Assembly (NCBI RefSeq): GCF_021401125.1 | Contig: NZ_JACBFQ010000011.1 | Location: forward strand, 62,001-126,000 | Length of the DNA stretch: 64,000 nt | From: Xanthobacter sp. NM-59 | GTDB taxonomy: Bacteria; Pseudomonadota; Alphaproteobacteria; Rhizobiales; Xanthobacteraceae | Direction of reading: 5' to 3' | Shown here: positions 54,404 to 61,653 of the stretch, piece after piece | Position numbering within the stretch: position 1 is the first letter of the stretch | How the letters are laid out: the number at the start of each line of letters is the position of its first letter | Position numbers and translations under genes: made by a program | Notes under the pieces: model-generated | Database searches by the model: none | What the model saw: only the letters and a program-made list of their open reading frames with translations | What the model was told of the DNA's origin: nothing

Positions 54404-55282
54404 CTAATGCATTGTCGGCCTTAGTGCGGGGTTTGATGTTGCCGGTGGCGGCACGATGACGGCCGGCGCCGGCGGTTTGTAGCCGAGCGAGGAATGAGGC
54501 CGCTCAGTGTTGTAATGCTGCCGCCAACTCTCGATGACGATCCTGGCCTCGGCAAGGCTGTAGAAGATCTCGCCATCGAGGAGTTCGTCGCGGAGCTTGG
54601 AATTGAAGCTCTCGCAATAGCCATTCTCCCACGGCGAGCCCGGCTCGATGAAGGCCGTCCTGGCCCCGACTGCGGCAATCCAGTCCCGGACGGCGGTGGC
54701 GATGAACTCCGGGCCGTTGTCTGAACGAACATGCCCCGGCACGCCCCGCAGCACGAATAGGTCCGTCAGAACGTCGATGACGGCGGTCGAGTTGAGCCTC
54801 CGGTCGATGCGGATGGCCAAGCATTCCCGGGTATATTCGTCGATAACGTTCAACATGCGGAACTTTCGGCCATTGTGAGTGCGATCCTCGACGAAGTCGT
54901 AGGACCAGACGTGGTTGGGATATTCCGGCCGCAGCCGCACGCAGGACCCGTCATTGAGCCAGAGCCGGCCTTTCTTCGGTTGCTTGTGCGGCACCTTGAG
55001 CCCCTCCCGCCGCCAGATCCGCTCCACCCGCTTGACGTTCACCGCCCACCCGGCGGCGTGCAGCAAGGCCGTGATCCGGCGATAGCCATAGCGTCCGTAC
55101 CGGGTGGCGAGTTCGACGATGTCCGCGGTCAGGGCCGCCTCGTCGGCACGACCCACCGGCACCTTGCGTTGGGTCGATCGATGTTGCCCCAAAACCCGGC
55201 AGGCCAGCCGTTCCGACACGCCGAGCTTGCTCACGACGTGTGCGACGCAGCGACGGCGCCGGGCGGGGCTCAGAAGTTTCCC
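54404..55282 (-). CDS. IS3-family transposase orfB (integrase catalytic domain)
   Basis: The DDE transposase part has the HTH_21-like R-Y-G-Y-R-R-I-T-A-L-L and a W-S-Y-D-F-V-E-D segment. The D-N-G-P-E-F and E-N-G-Y-C-E-S-F-N-S-K-L-R-D-E-L motifs hold the second Asp and the Glu. It is normally made as an OrfAB fusion by -1 ribosomal frameshifting in the orfA/orfB overlap. The start given is therefore the approximate region where the frame takes over, not a defined start codon. The product length of about 293 aa fits the family. Confidence 0.9.
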   Translation of the reverse strand, partial: GKLLSPARRRRCVAHVVSKLGVSERLACRVLGQHRSTQRKVPVGRADEAALTADIVELATRYGRYGYRRITALLHAAGWAVNVKRVERIWRREGLKVPHKQPKKGRLWLNDGSCVRLRPEYPNHVWSYDFVEDRTHNGRKFRMLNVIDEYTRECLAIRIDRRLNSTAVIDVLTDLFVLRGVPGHVRSDNGPEFIATAVRDWIAAVGARTAFIEPGSPWENGYCESFNSKLRDELLDGEIFYSLAEARIVIESWRQHYNTERPHSSLGYKPPAPAVIVPPPATSNPALRPTMH

Positions 55283-55548
55283 GCCGCAGCTTCCTTCAGT
55301 ATCAGCTTCTCGAGCGTCAGATCCGAGACCGCCTTGCGCAGCCGCTCGTTCTCCTTCTCGAGTTCCTTCAGCCTCTTGACCTGGTCGCTCTTCAGCCCGC
55401 CAAACTCCTTGCGCCAGCGGTAATACGTGAACGCCGTCACCCCGATCGCCCTGATCGCTTCGGCAACGGGGCGCCCCTGCGACACCAGAACGTCGACCTG
55501 CCGAAGCTTCGCGACGATCTCTTCCGGTTTGTGCTTCTTCTGCGCCAT
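55270..55548 (-). CDS. IS3-family transposase orfA
   Basis: This is a 92-aa helix-turn-helix protein beginning M-A-Q-K-K-H-K-P-E-E-I-V-A-K-L-R. It has a DNA-binding motif (V-T-A-F-T-Y-Y-R-W-R-K-E-F-G-G) and a C-terminal leucine zipper (L-K-E-L-E-K-E-N-E-R-L-R-K) for multimerisation. GGAGG sits about 8 nt before the ATG at 55548; an in-frame ATG lies 15 nt further upstream. It overlaps orfB in the -1 frame. Together they mobilise the 1242-bp element. Confidence 0.9.
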   Translation of the reverse strand: MAQKKHKPEEIVAKLRQVDVLVSQGRPVAEAIRAIGVTAFTYYRWRKEFGGLKSDQVKRLKELEKENERLRKAVSDLTLEKLILKEAAAGNF

Positions 55549-56004
55549 TGCGCCATCCTCCAAAGGCCCGAAAGCCTACTTCACGGAGGACCACTTTTCA
55601 GGGGGCAGGCCAGCCTGAGACAGGAAAAATCCATCTCTCAGGAGGAGCTGGCCCATCGTGCCCAGATCAATCGCAACTATGTGGGCATGCTGGAGCGGGA
55701 GGAATATGCCGCCACCGTGGACATGCTGGAAAAGCTCGCAACAGCTCTCGACGTGGACCCGATCGAGTTCATGCGCTCCGACAAGTGATGGGTTTGTAGC
55801 ATCTGCCGGATTCGACTCCAGGATTTCGGTGGCTGCGCTGGTTGCGCCTTTTGTCAGAACCGGAGGGGAACGCTGGGCCTTGCCCCGCTGGAGGCATGGC
55901 GTCATTCCAAATTCGAGGTATCCCGTCCGTTGCCAGACGGTTGCGCGCTGGTCCGGCTCCGCTAGGGTTTGAGAGCGGCGGGTGAAGCACGGGGAACAGC
56001 CGCG

Positions 56005-56268
56005 ATGAGCAAGCCGACCTTCCAGGAGAGCCCGCCTCTCACCGCGCGGGTGAACGCCTATGACGAGGCGCATCTCGCCACCTATCTCCGCCTTCTCGAC
56101 GCCGCCGAGGAAGGCGTCGACTGGCGTGAGGTGGCCCGCATCGTGTTCGGCCTCGATGTCGAGGCCGACCCCGCCCGCGCGAAGCGTATCCACGACAGCC
56201 ATCTCGCCCGCGCCCGCTGGATGACGGAGCACGGCTATCCGCACCTGCGCGAACCACGGATGCAGTAA
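56005..56268 (+). CDS. Conserved small protein of conjugative elements
   Basis: This is an 87-aa protein with the conserved core V-N-A-Y-D-E-A-H-L-A-T-Y-L-R-L-L-D-A-A and E-G-V-D-W-R-E-V-A-R-I-V-F-G-L-D. It ends in A-R-A-R-W-M-T-E-H-G-Y. It is a standing member of ICE regulatory regions in Hyphomicrobiales, usually just upstream of a DUF2285 protein and likely DNA-binding. GGGGAACAG precedes ATG 56005. The gene runs in the same direction as the damaged DUF2285 gene 170 bp downstream. Its exact role is unknown. Confidence 0.8.
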   Translation: MSKPTFQESPPLTARVNAYDEAHLATYLRLLDAAEEGVDWREVARIVFGLDVEADPARAKRIHDSHLARARWMTEHGYPHLREPRMQ

Positions 56269-56300
56269 GGGGGCGTCCGATTCCTGCTGGGGGCGTTAAG

Positions 56301-56315
56301 CCAGGTGTTACCTGG
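56301..56315. promoter_or_regulatory. Palindromic site upstream of DUF2285-type gene
   Basis: CCAGGT-GTT-ACCTGG is a perfect 15-bp palindrome in the 167-bp gap before the next gene. It could be the operator of the neighbouring (now disrupted) XRE regulator or a short hairpin. The assignment is inference. Confidence 0.4.
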
Positions 56316-56435
56316 CAACCATAGATTGTTCAGCCGGCCAAGCATTACCCATTCCAATTTTCCGTCTTCCTGCACTCGTGCTCGCCTCGATACTCGAATC
56401 AGGCCGAAGGCACGAACGAAGCAGGAGGCAACGGC

Positions 56436-57231
56436 ATGACGTCGCTGCAGGACTGGCGCTCGCCGCAATTCGAGGAGGAGTTGCGCTGTCTCGATCGCGG
56501 CGGCATCAGCTTCGAGTTTCTCCGCCGCAACCCGCAGTACCGACGGGACTATGCCCATACGCTGGCGGCCATCGAAAGCGGGAGCACAACATCGGCCGAA
56601 GCCATGAAACGCTTCTCCCGCCGCTGGGGGCTCGCGTTTCCCGGCCGACCCCGCTGCATCGGCCCTGACTGCCCGTCCCGTCTGGAGCGCGAGCCGCTAC
56701 CCTGCCGTGGTCATTGTCACGGCGCCGCCGGAGAGCCTTGCGCCTTCTTTGCGTCCTGATCGACAGACCCTCTCGTTCCTCGGCCCGTCGGCGGGCGATG
56801 GCCTCTATGCCGTCGTGGAGGACGACGAAGGTGCTCACCAGGTCTGGCTGCCCGATGGCGATGCACCCACCACGATGGCTGCCCTCATTCCCTTTGATGC
56901 CCATTTCCTGTGGCGCGTGCGCAGCGCCACACGCTTCAAGCGGCGGATGGACGGCAAGCTTGCCGGCCCATGGCCACGCGAGCAGCGCCTGTCTCCCCTC
57001 CAGCTCCGCCAGGCTGCCCTCATGCTGCGGGCGTGGGACGGGACAGCATCCGGAGCCTCGCGGCGCGAGGTCGCCAGCCTTCTCCTTAACCGCGATGTCG
57101 AAAGCTTACGCGCCCTCGACTGGAAGAACGCGCCGGAGCGCCGTCGTCTCGCCCGTCTCCTGAAGGTTGCCCGCGAGACGATCGACGGCGGTTATCTGGG
57201 CTGGCTCACCCCTCGCAGTCGCCGCCGCTGA
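56436..57231 (+). pseudogene. DUF6499-DUF2285 regulator gene, frameshifted
   Basis: The first frame (ATG 56436, AGGAGG upstream) encodes the DUF6499-like start W-R-S-P-Q-F-E-E-E-L and F-E-F-L-R-R-N-P-Q-Y-R-R-D-Y. Near C-run 56640-56642 the sensible frame shifts. The continuation (A-L-T-A-R-P-V-W-S-A-S-R-Y-P-A-V-V-I-V) runs in the next frame through a DUF2285 domain (L-R-Q-A-A-L-M-L-R-A-W-D-G) to TGA 57231. Deleting one C rebuilds a protein of about 264 aa. Relatives act as regulators of ICE functions. A sequencing error cannot be excluded. Confidence 0.82.
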
Positions 57232-57399
57232 GGCCATCCGGTCCACCGCCGTCATCGTGCGCTACGAGCCTCCATTCCCCGTGCCGGCAGGGGGACATTT
57301 CTGCCTGCCTCCACCTTTGTCACTCCCCCGGATCGCCGCGCCTTCGCCATCGTCGCTTTCGATCCGCCGTTGTGGCGGCGACCGCGATGGAGGCGCGCG

Positions 57400-57642
57400 A
57401 TGCAGGACAAGACCGACAGCAACTGGCCGCGCTTCGTGCGCACGCCGGAGGCCGCCCGCCTCCTCGACCTGTCGCCCCGCACCCTGGAGAAGCACCGCTG
57501 CGACGGCACCGGGCCGGTCTATCACAAGCTCGGTGGCCGGGTGGTCTATGCGGTCGCTGACCTCCAGGCCTGGATCGAGGCCAGCGCACGGCAGTCCACC
57601 TCGCAAGCCGCCGCCGGCCATTCGGCCGCGGCGGCGCGCTGA
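57400..57642 (+). CDS. Helix-turn-helix excisionase/AlpA-like protein
   Basis: This is an 80-aa DNA-binding protein with the MerR-type excisionase fold: F-V-R-T-P-E-A-A-R-L-L-D-L-S-P-R-T-L-E-K-H-R, then G-P-V-Y-H-K-L-G-G-R-V-V-Y-A-V-A-D-L-Q-A-W. Proteins of this kind aid excision or activate transfer genes. GGAGG lies about 7 nt before ATG 57400. It directly precedes the replication-initiator gene, an order typical of these elements. Confidence 0.88.
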   Translation: MQDKTDSNWPRFVRTPEAARLLDLSPRTLEKHRCDGTGPVYHKLGGRVVYAVADLQAWIEASARQSTSQAAAGHSAAAAR

Positions 57643-57658
57643 TCCGGGGTCGCGTCCC

Positions 57659-58522
57659 ATGTCCATGCGCCGCACCATCGACGGCCGGCAGCTGGAACTG
57701 TTCCGGGCGCGCTCCGGCGACATCGCCGCCCGCGACGCGCAGGACCTGATGAGCTGGCCCTTCTTCTCCCTCGCCAAATCCCGCCGGGTGACGCCCATCG
57801 ACTTCCGCATGGGCGAGGTGTCGATCCGTGTTGAGGCCACTGCCGAGCACGGCATGGCCACTATCTGGGATGCTGACGTCCTGATCTGGGCGGCCTCGCA
57901 GATCGTCGATGCCCGCGACCGGGGCCTCGCCACCTCGCGGCTGATGGCGGCCACACCCTATGAGATCCTGGCGTTCATCGGCCGGACCGATTCCGGCCTG
58001 AACTACGATCGGCTGAAGGCGGCGCTGGATCGGCTGCAATCCACCACTGTCGCCACCTCGATCCGCCAGCCCGTCGAACGGCGGCGCCATCGCTTCTCAT
58101 GGATCAACGAGTGGAAGGAGCGCCTGGACGAGACGGGTCGTCCCCGCGGCATCGAGCTGATCCTGCCCGACTGGTTCTATGCGGGCGTCCTCCATGACGA
58201 CCTGATCCTGACCATCGACCGGGACTATTTCCGTCTGACAGGTGGCCTGGAGCGCTGGCTGTACCGGCTCGTGCGCAAGCATGGCGGCCGCCAAAGCGGA
58301 GGCTGGAGCTTCGAGGTCGCGCACCTTCACCTGAAGTCCGGCAGCCTCGCCCCCCTGCGGCGCTTCCGCTTCGAGCTTCGCGCCATCGTCCGTCGCCAGT
58401 CGCTGCCCGGCTATCACCTGGCGCTCGTTGCCGATCCCGACGGACGGGAGCGGCTGACCTTCCGGCCCACGCGCGCCGCCTGGATCGGAACAACGCGGAA
58501 ACTCGAGCAGGGCACGCGATGA
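57659..58522 (+). CDS. Replication initiator protein A (RepA-like)
   Basis: This is a 287-aa protein of the RPA (replication initiator protein A) family. It shows the characteristic start R-Q-L-E-L-F-R-A, the segment M-S-W-P-F-F-S-L-A-K-S-R-R, and winged-helix regions with A-T-P-Y-E-I-L-A-F-I-G-R. The later stretch L-P-D-W-F-Y-A-G-V-L and the W-L-Y-R-L-V-R-K-H-G-G segment follow. In ICEs it may support transient replication after excision. It lies 16 nt after the HTH gene. Three iteron-like repeats begin 64 nt after its stop codon. Confidence 0.9.
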   Translation: MSMRRTIDGRQLELFRARSGDIAARDAQDLMSWPFFSLAKSRRVTPIDFRMGEVSIRVEATAEHGMATIWDADVLIWAASQIVDARDRGLATSRLMAATPYEILAFIGRTDSGLNYDRLKAALDRLQSTTVATSIRQPVERRRHRFSWINEWKERLDETGRPRGIELILPDWFYAGVLHDDLILTIDRDYFRLTGGLERWLYRLVRKHGGRQSGGWSFEVAHLHLKSGSLAPLRRFRFELRAIVRRQSLPGYHLALVADPDGRERLTFRPTRAAWIGTTRKLEQGTR

Positions 58523-59003
58523 AGGAGCCTCGCCCGACAGCCTGGGCCCGCCGCTGTGGATGGGCTGTGGATGCGCCCGTTCCATCGGGAACGCCAATTC
58601 CCGACCTTCCGGGAACGCGATCCCCGATCTATCGGGAACGCTCGCCCTCTCCAAATCTTTGGCACAACAGGTGGAATCCTGCCCCCTCTAACAGTGCTAA
58701 CAAGGAATCCTTCGGATTCCTGCTAACGCGGCCACACGATTTCGCACATCGGGGACAACCGGACACCGGACGCGCCGGTTCGGCGACGGGCTCGGGTCAC
58801 CCCTGGAGGATCGCCCCCATGACGATCCTCAGCGGCAACTGCCGCATCCTTGGACCCGATTCCACTCCCTTCGACCTGGCCCTCACCCAAGCTTGCCAGC
58901 TCTCGTGCCGCCGCTCTCTCGGCTGCCAGATCAACCTCGGCATGGCGGCATGGACGCGGGCGCGCCTCACGGCTGGGCGGCCCTTTGCCAAAGGAGTGCA
59001 GCG
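58523..59003. other. Gap with iterons where a parA gene is often found
   Basis: These 481 bp contain the iteron-like repeats (58586-58641) and the palindrome AGGAATCC-TTC-GGATTCCT (58703-58721). Low-quality frames follow. Many related elements carry parA between repA and the DUF2840 gene; none is recognisable here. A frame from 58819 with GGAGG upstream encodes 62 residues I cannot place. Confidence 0.45.
58586..58641 (+). repeat. Three iteron-like repeats downstream of repA
   Basis: CGGGAACGC occurs at 58586-58594, 58610-58618 and 58633-58641, spaced 24 and 23 bp. The intervals contain TTCCCGA or TCCCCGAT that pair with the following CGGGAA, making overlapping palindromes. Regular spacing near two helical turns, directly behind repA, suggests initiator binding sites or an autoregulatory operator. 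Confidence 0.7.
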
Positions 59004-59498
59004 ATGACGATACCCCTCACATCCGATGACGGATCGAACAGCCATACGTTCGTTCACCTGACCTGGCACGAGAAGCATATCGAGCATTGGATCCGCTTTG
59101 GCCGGATCGCCGGAGAGCAGCATCTCGATCGGCACCGGCGGATCGTCTCGTTCGCGCCAAGCAGCATCTTCGCCTGCGTGCGCTGGGCCGGCAACGCGCA
59201 CGGCACGATCACATCGCGCATCGACATCGTGCGCGCGTCGGTGCCGGGAGAGCCCTGCCAGACGCTGCCGTTCGTGCGTCCCGGCGGCGACATCCTTCTA
59301 CGCATAGCGGGCTGGCCGAAGGTCGAGTTGGTGCTGGGAGCGATCGACAGCATCGAGGCCATGGGGATTGAGCCGGCCGACGTCGCCCCCGACCACTGGC
59401 GGCACATCCACACCCGCATCGTTGTCAACGAGCCGTTCCGCACCTACACGCGCGAGCAGCACCGCGCCTGGCTGCGCCGCCGCGGGCTGCTGTCGTGA
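59004..59498 (+). CDS. DUF2840 domain protein
   Basis: This is a 164-aa protein of the DUF2840 family, a companion of traF on alphaproteobacterial conjugative elements. Features are F-V-H-L-T-W-H-E-K-H-I-E-H-W-I-R-F-G and S-I-F-A-C-V-R-W-A-G-N-A-H-G-T. The W-L-R-R-R-G-L-L-S end follows. AAAGGAG precedes ATG 59004. Its stop overlaps the traF start by 4 nt (GTGA), so both are translated together. Molecular function is unknown. Confidence 0.9.
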   Translation: MTIPLTSDDGSNSHTFVHLTWHEKHIEHWIRFGRIAGEQHLDRHRRIVSFAPSSIFACVRWAGNAHGTITSRIDIVRASVPGEPCQTLPFVRPGGDILLRIAGWPKVELVLGAIDSIEAMGIEPADVAPDHWRHIHTRIVVNEPFRTYTREQHRAWLRRRGLLS

Positions 59499-60055
59499 CC
59501 CGCCGTGCTCTGACGCTCGCCGCCATGCTCGCCGGCGTGACCCTCGTCGTCGCCCCGGCATGGAGCCGACCCGACATCCGCTTCGTGTGGAATGCCTCGG
59601 CCAGCGTGCCGGTTGGGCTCTACCGGATCGTGCCCGGCGCCACCGTCGACGTCACCGACCTTGCCGTGGTGATGCCGCCCGCGGAACTGGCCGGCTTCCT
59701 CGACGCGCGCGGTTACCTGCCGCGCGGCCTGCCCCTCGTCAAGCGGGTGCTGGCGCTGAGCGGAACCGAAGTCTGCCGCACCGGCGCAGACATCATTGCC
59801 TACGGCATGGCTTACGGGCGGGCGTGGGAGCGCGACAGGCGGAGCCGCCCGCTGCCCGTCTGGCAGGGCTGCCGGACGCTGCGCAAGGACGAAGCCTTCT
59901 TCATGAACTGGGACAGCCCGGACAGCTTCGACAGCCGGTACTTCGGGCCGCTGCCCCTTTCCACCGTGGTGGGCCGGGCGATCCCGCTCTGGACCACCCA
60001 CGACCCCGATCCGGCCACGGAGGCTTTCCGCGTGCCGGTCCCCGACGCGCCGTGA
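59495..60055 (+). CDS. traF: Conjugative transfer signal peptidase TraF
   Basis: This is an S26-type serine peptidase of conjugation systems, 186 aa; in RP4 TraF cyclises the pilin TrbC. A hydrophobic N-terminal anchor (residues 6-22) leads to N-A-S-A-S-V-P-V-G-L-Y-R, where Ser37 is the predicted nucleophile. The general-base Lys83 is in P-L-V-K-R-V. GTG 59495 overlaps the DUF2840 gene. The later strands include F-F-M-N-W-D-S-P-D-S-F-D-S-R-Y-F-G-P, the family's C-terminal signature. The pilus genes lie outside the window. Confidence 0.92.
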   Translation: MTRRALTLAAMLAGVTLVVAPAWSRPDIRFVWNASASVPVGLYRIVPGATVDVTDLAVVMPPAELAGFLDARGYLPRGLPLVKRVLALSGTEVCRTGADIIAYGMAYGRAWERDRRSRPLPVWQGCRTLRKDEAFFMNWDSPDSFDSRYFGPLPLSTVVGRAIPLWTTHDPDPATEAFRVPVPDAP

Positions 60056-60091
60056 CGGCGCGTTCCTCCCACCTGAGAAAGGCTCCCCCCA

Positions 60092-60418
60092 ATGCCCCAG
60101 ATCGGCACCTTCACCCGCAACTCGGATGGCTTCTTCGACCGCGTCCGCACGCTGACCCTTGACGTCGAGGTGGCCATCTTGCCCGCTGACGGATCGAATG
60201 CAGAGAATACGCCTGACCACCGCGTCTTCTTCGACGGGCTGGAGGTGGGTGCCGCCTGGGATCGCACCGGCGAGAAGGCCGGAACCTATCTCTCGCTGTC
60301 CATCGACGACCCGTCCTTCGCCGAGCCGCTACGCGCCCAGTTGTTCGAGTCCGACACCAGGAAGGATACCTGGACCCTACACTGGTCGCGCCGGGCAAAG
60401 CGCGATGGCGAGGGGTGA
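60092..60418 (+). CDS. DUF736 family protein (copy 3)
   Basis: This is a 108-aa DUF736 protein, M-P-Q-I-G-T-F-T-R-N, with the Y-L-S-L-S-I-D-D-P-S-F-A-E-P-L motif and W-S-R-R near the C-terminus. It is similar in layout to copy 2 at 42947. It stands 36 nt after traF, inside the transfer cluster, which is the usual location of the family. The presence of further copies at 36226 and 42947 supports a history of several merged elements. Function is unknown. Confidence 0.88.
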   Translation: MPQIGTFTRNSDGFFDRVRTLTLDVEVAILPADGSNAENTPDHRVFFDGLEVGAAWDRTGEKAGTYLSLSIDDPSFAEPLRAQLFESDTRKDTWTLHWSRRAKRDGEG

Positions 60419-60654
60419 CAGGCATGCGCCGCCGCCACTCCCGTGATCCGTCAGGTTCAATCCCCTTGATCGGTCGAACGACGATCAATCCCCTCGACCC
60501 GATCGCCCATAGGGCGGCCGTCGCGCGCAGCGGAGGTCAAGGGCGGCGGCGTGTTTTCTGGAAGGCGGACCCATCGTCCGATGCGGCCCGTCTGGAAAAC
60601 GTCGGCCACCGGCGCAGCCTTGCCCTGGACCGGAGCGAGCACGATGGCAGGCTG

Positions 60655-61413
60655 ATGGCGCATCGGGACGGCGGGACCTGCGCTGCCAGCCTGACGCTCA
60701 TGACGCTGTTCGTGGCCTGCGTCCTGATCGCAGGCCTGCCGTCGGAGGCAACGGCTGAGCCACCTGCGGCTCGCCCATCGGCTGCCACGGTATTGTCCGA
60801 TCCCTGGGCCGCTCCCATCGCCGAGGCGGCCGAGCGCTTCGCCATCCCCGAGCGCTGGATTCGCGCTGTGATGATGGAGAACGGCGGCGATCCGGCCAGG
60901 CTCTCGCCCCGTGGAGCCATCGGCCTGATGCAGATCATGCCCGACACCTGGGCGGCGCTGCGCGAGAAATACGACCTCGGCGACGACCCATGGGAGCCGC
61001 GCGCCAACATCTTCGCCGGCACCGCGTTGTTGCGGCAGATGCACGATCGCTACGGCACCGTCGACGCGATGCTCGCCGCCTACCATGCCGGGACCGTGCG
61101 CTACGACGAACACCGCAAGAGCGGCCGCGCGCTGCCCGCGGAGGCCGTCGCATACTTCGCGAAGATCGCGCCGATGATCGGCGACGTGACGGCGGAACGA
61201 CCCGCTCCTGTCCATGACGAGGAGCCGTCATGGCAAGGCGCGGCGCTGTTCGTCACGCGCCCCGCCGTCACCGGCAACGACCCTTCTGCGGCGGTCTATC
61301 CGCCCTCCGCTCGACCTCCGAACAACCCCGTAGTCGTCGATCTGTCTGCGTTCGTGCCGCGGTCCGATGACCTATTCGTGCGCGCACCGGCATCGGAAGG
61401 GAAACGGCGATGA
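60655..61413 (+). CDS. Conjugation-associated lytic transglycosylase
   Basis: This 252-aa SLT-type lysozyme-fold enzyme opens peptidoglycan for the transfer apparatus (VirB1/TraE-like role). The signal anchor is at about 12-32. The catalytic Glu75 is in A-V-M-M-E-N-G-G-D; family motifs G-A-I-G-L-M-Q-I-M-P-D-T and A-A-Y-H-A-G follow near 92-145. The C-terminus is Pro-rich and probably unstructured. ATG 60655 gives a signal-like N-terminus; the frame is open upstream to 60415, so the start is not certain. It precedes the probable oriT and relaxase. Confidence 0.88.
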   Translation: MAHRDGGTCAASLTLMTLFVACVLIAGLPSEATAEPPAARPSAATVLSDPWAAPIAEAAERFAIPERWIRAVMMENGGDPARLSPRGAIGLMQIMPDTWAALREKYDLGDDPWEPRANIFAGTALLRQMHDRYGTVDAMLAAYHAGTVRYDEHRKSGRALPAEAVAYFAKIAPMIGDVTAERPAPVHDEEPSWQGAALFVTRPAVTGNDPSAAVYPPSARPPNNPVVVDLSAFVPRSDDLFVRAPASEGKRR

Positions 61414-61497
61414 ACTGCGTGTTTTTTCGTACTGTGGAGCAGGCAATCGCAAGCATTGTGGAACACTGCGGGGCAGCAGAAGAAGCGACCGACGGAT

Positions 61498-61595
61498 GGC
61501 AGGATAGAAGGTCGCACATCGCGGCTCGGTCGGTTTGGGGTCGTTCCTGGATTTGCAGGGATTTTCCGCACATCGCGGCGCAGAACTGCGATGTG
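61498..61595 (-). promoter_or_regulatory. Probable origin of transfer (oriT) with RK2-type nic
   Basis: On the minus strand 61506-61498 reads TATCCTGCC, matching the nic core of IncP/RK2 and Ti-type oriTs, with cleavage expected between 61500 and 61499. Nearby are two direct copies of GCACATCGCGGC (61514-61525, 61568-61579). CACATCGC (61569-61576) and GCGATGTG (61588-61595) form an inverted repeat. The region is a 240-bp gap just upstream of the relaxase, the usual place for oriT. Confidence 0.68.
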
Positions 61596-61653
61596 GTCCC
61601 CTTGAAAATATCGAACAAGTTCAAAGAAATCTGCACATCTTACAGGGGCCGGC

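Larger units (their letters stand above)
54371..55612 (-). mobile_element. IS3-family insertion sequence (IS407-like), 1242 bp
   Basis: The outer inverted repeats TGGCCTGCCCC (54371-54381) and GGGGCAGGCCA (55602-55612) are perfect. They extend imperfectly inward to AGTGGTCC-type sequences (54387-54394; complement at 55588-55595). The ends are TG...CA as in IS3 elements, and a 4-bp target duplication GCCT flanks it (54367-54370 and 55613-55616). It carries overlapping orfA and orfB on the minus strand. The copy looks intact. Confidence 0.88.
54330..55788 (+). pseudogene. XRE-family regulator gene interrupted by IS3-family element
   Basis: ATG 54330 begins M-E-L-R-E-R-V-A-R-N-L-R-R and is cut at 54370. 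After the IS the frame resumes as L-R-Q-E-K-S-I-S-Q-E-E-L-A-H-R-A-Q-I-N and ends at TGA 55788. Removing 54371-55612 together with one GCCT copy rejoins the codons CGC CGC CTG AGA CAG exactly. The result is a 70-aa Cro/C1-type helix-turn-helix protein. Such small XRE proteins regulate transfer genes in related ICEs, so the insertion may alter control of transfer. Only the DNA-binding protein is inferred, not its targets. Confidence 0.9.

Noticed and set aside
58519-59007. Open frame overlapping the repA stop by ATGA
   Set aside because: It runs through the iteron repeats and the palindrome, has no protein-like composition and no recognised homologue; I treat it as non-coding.
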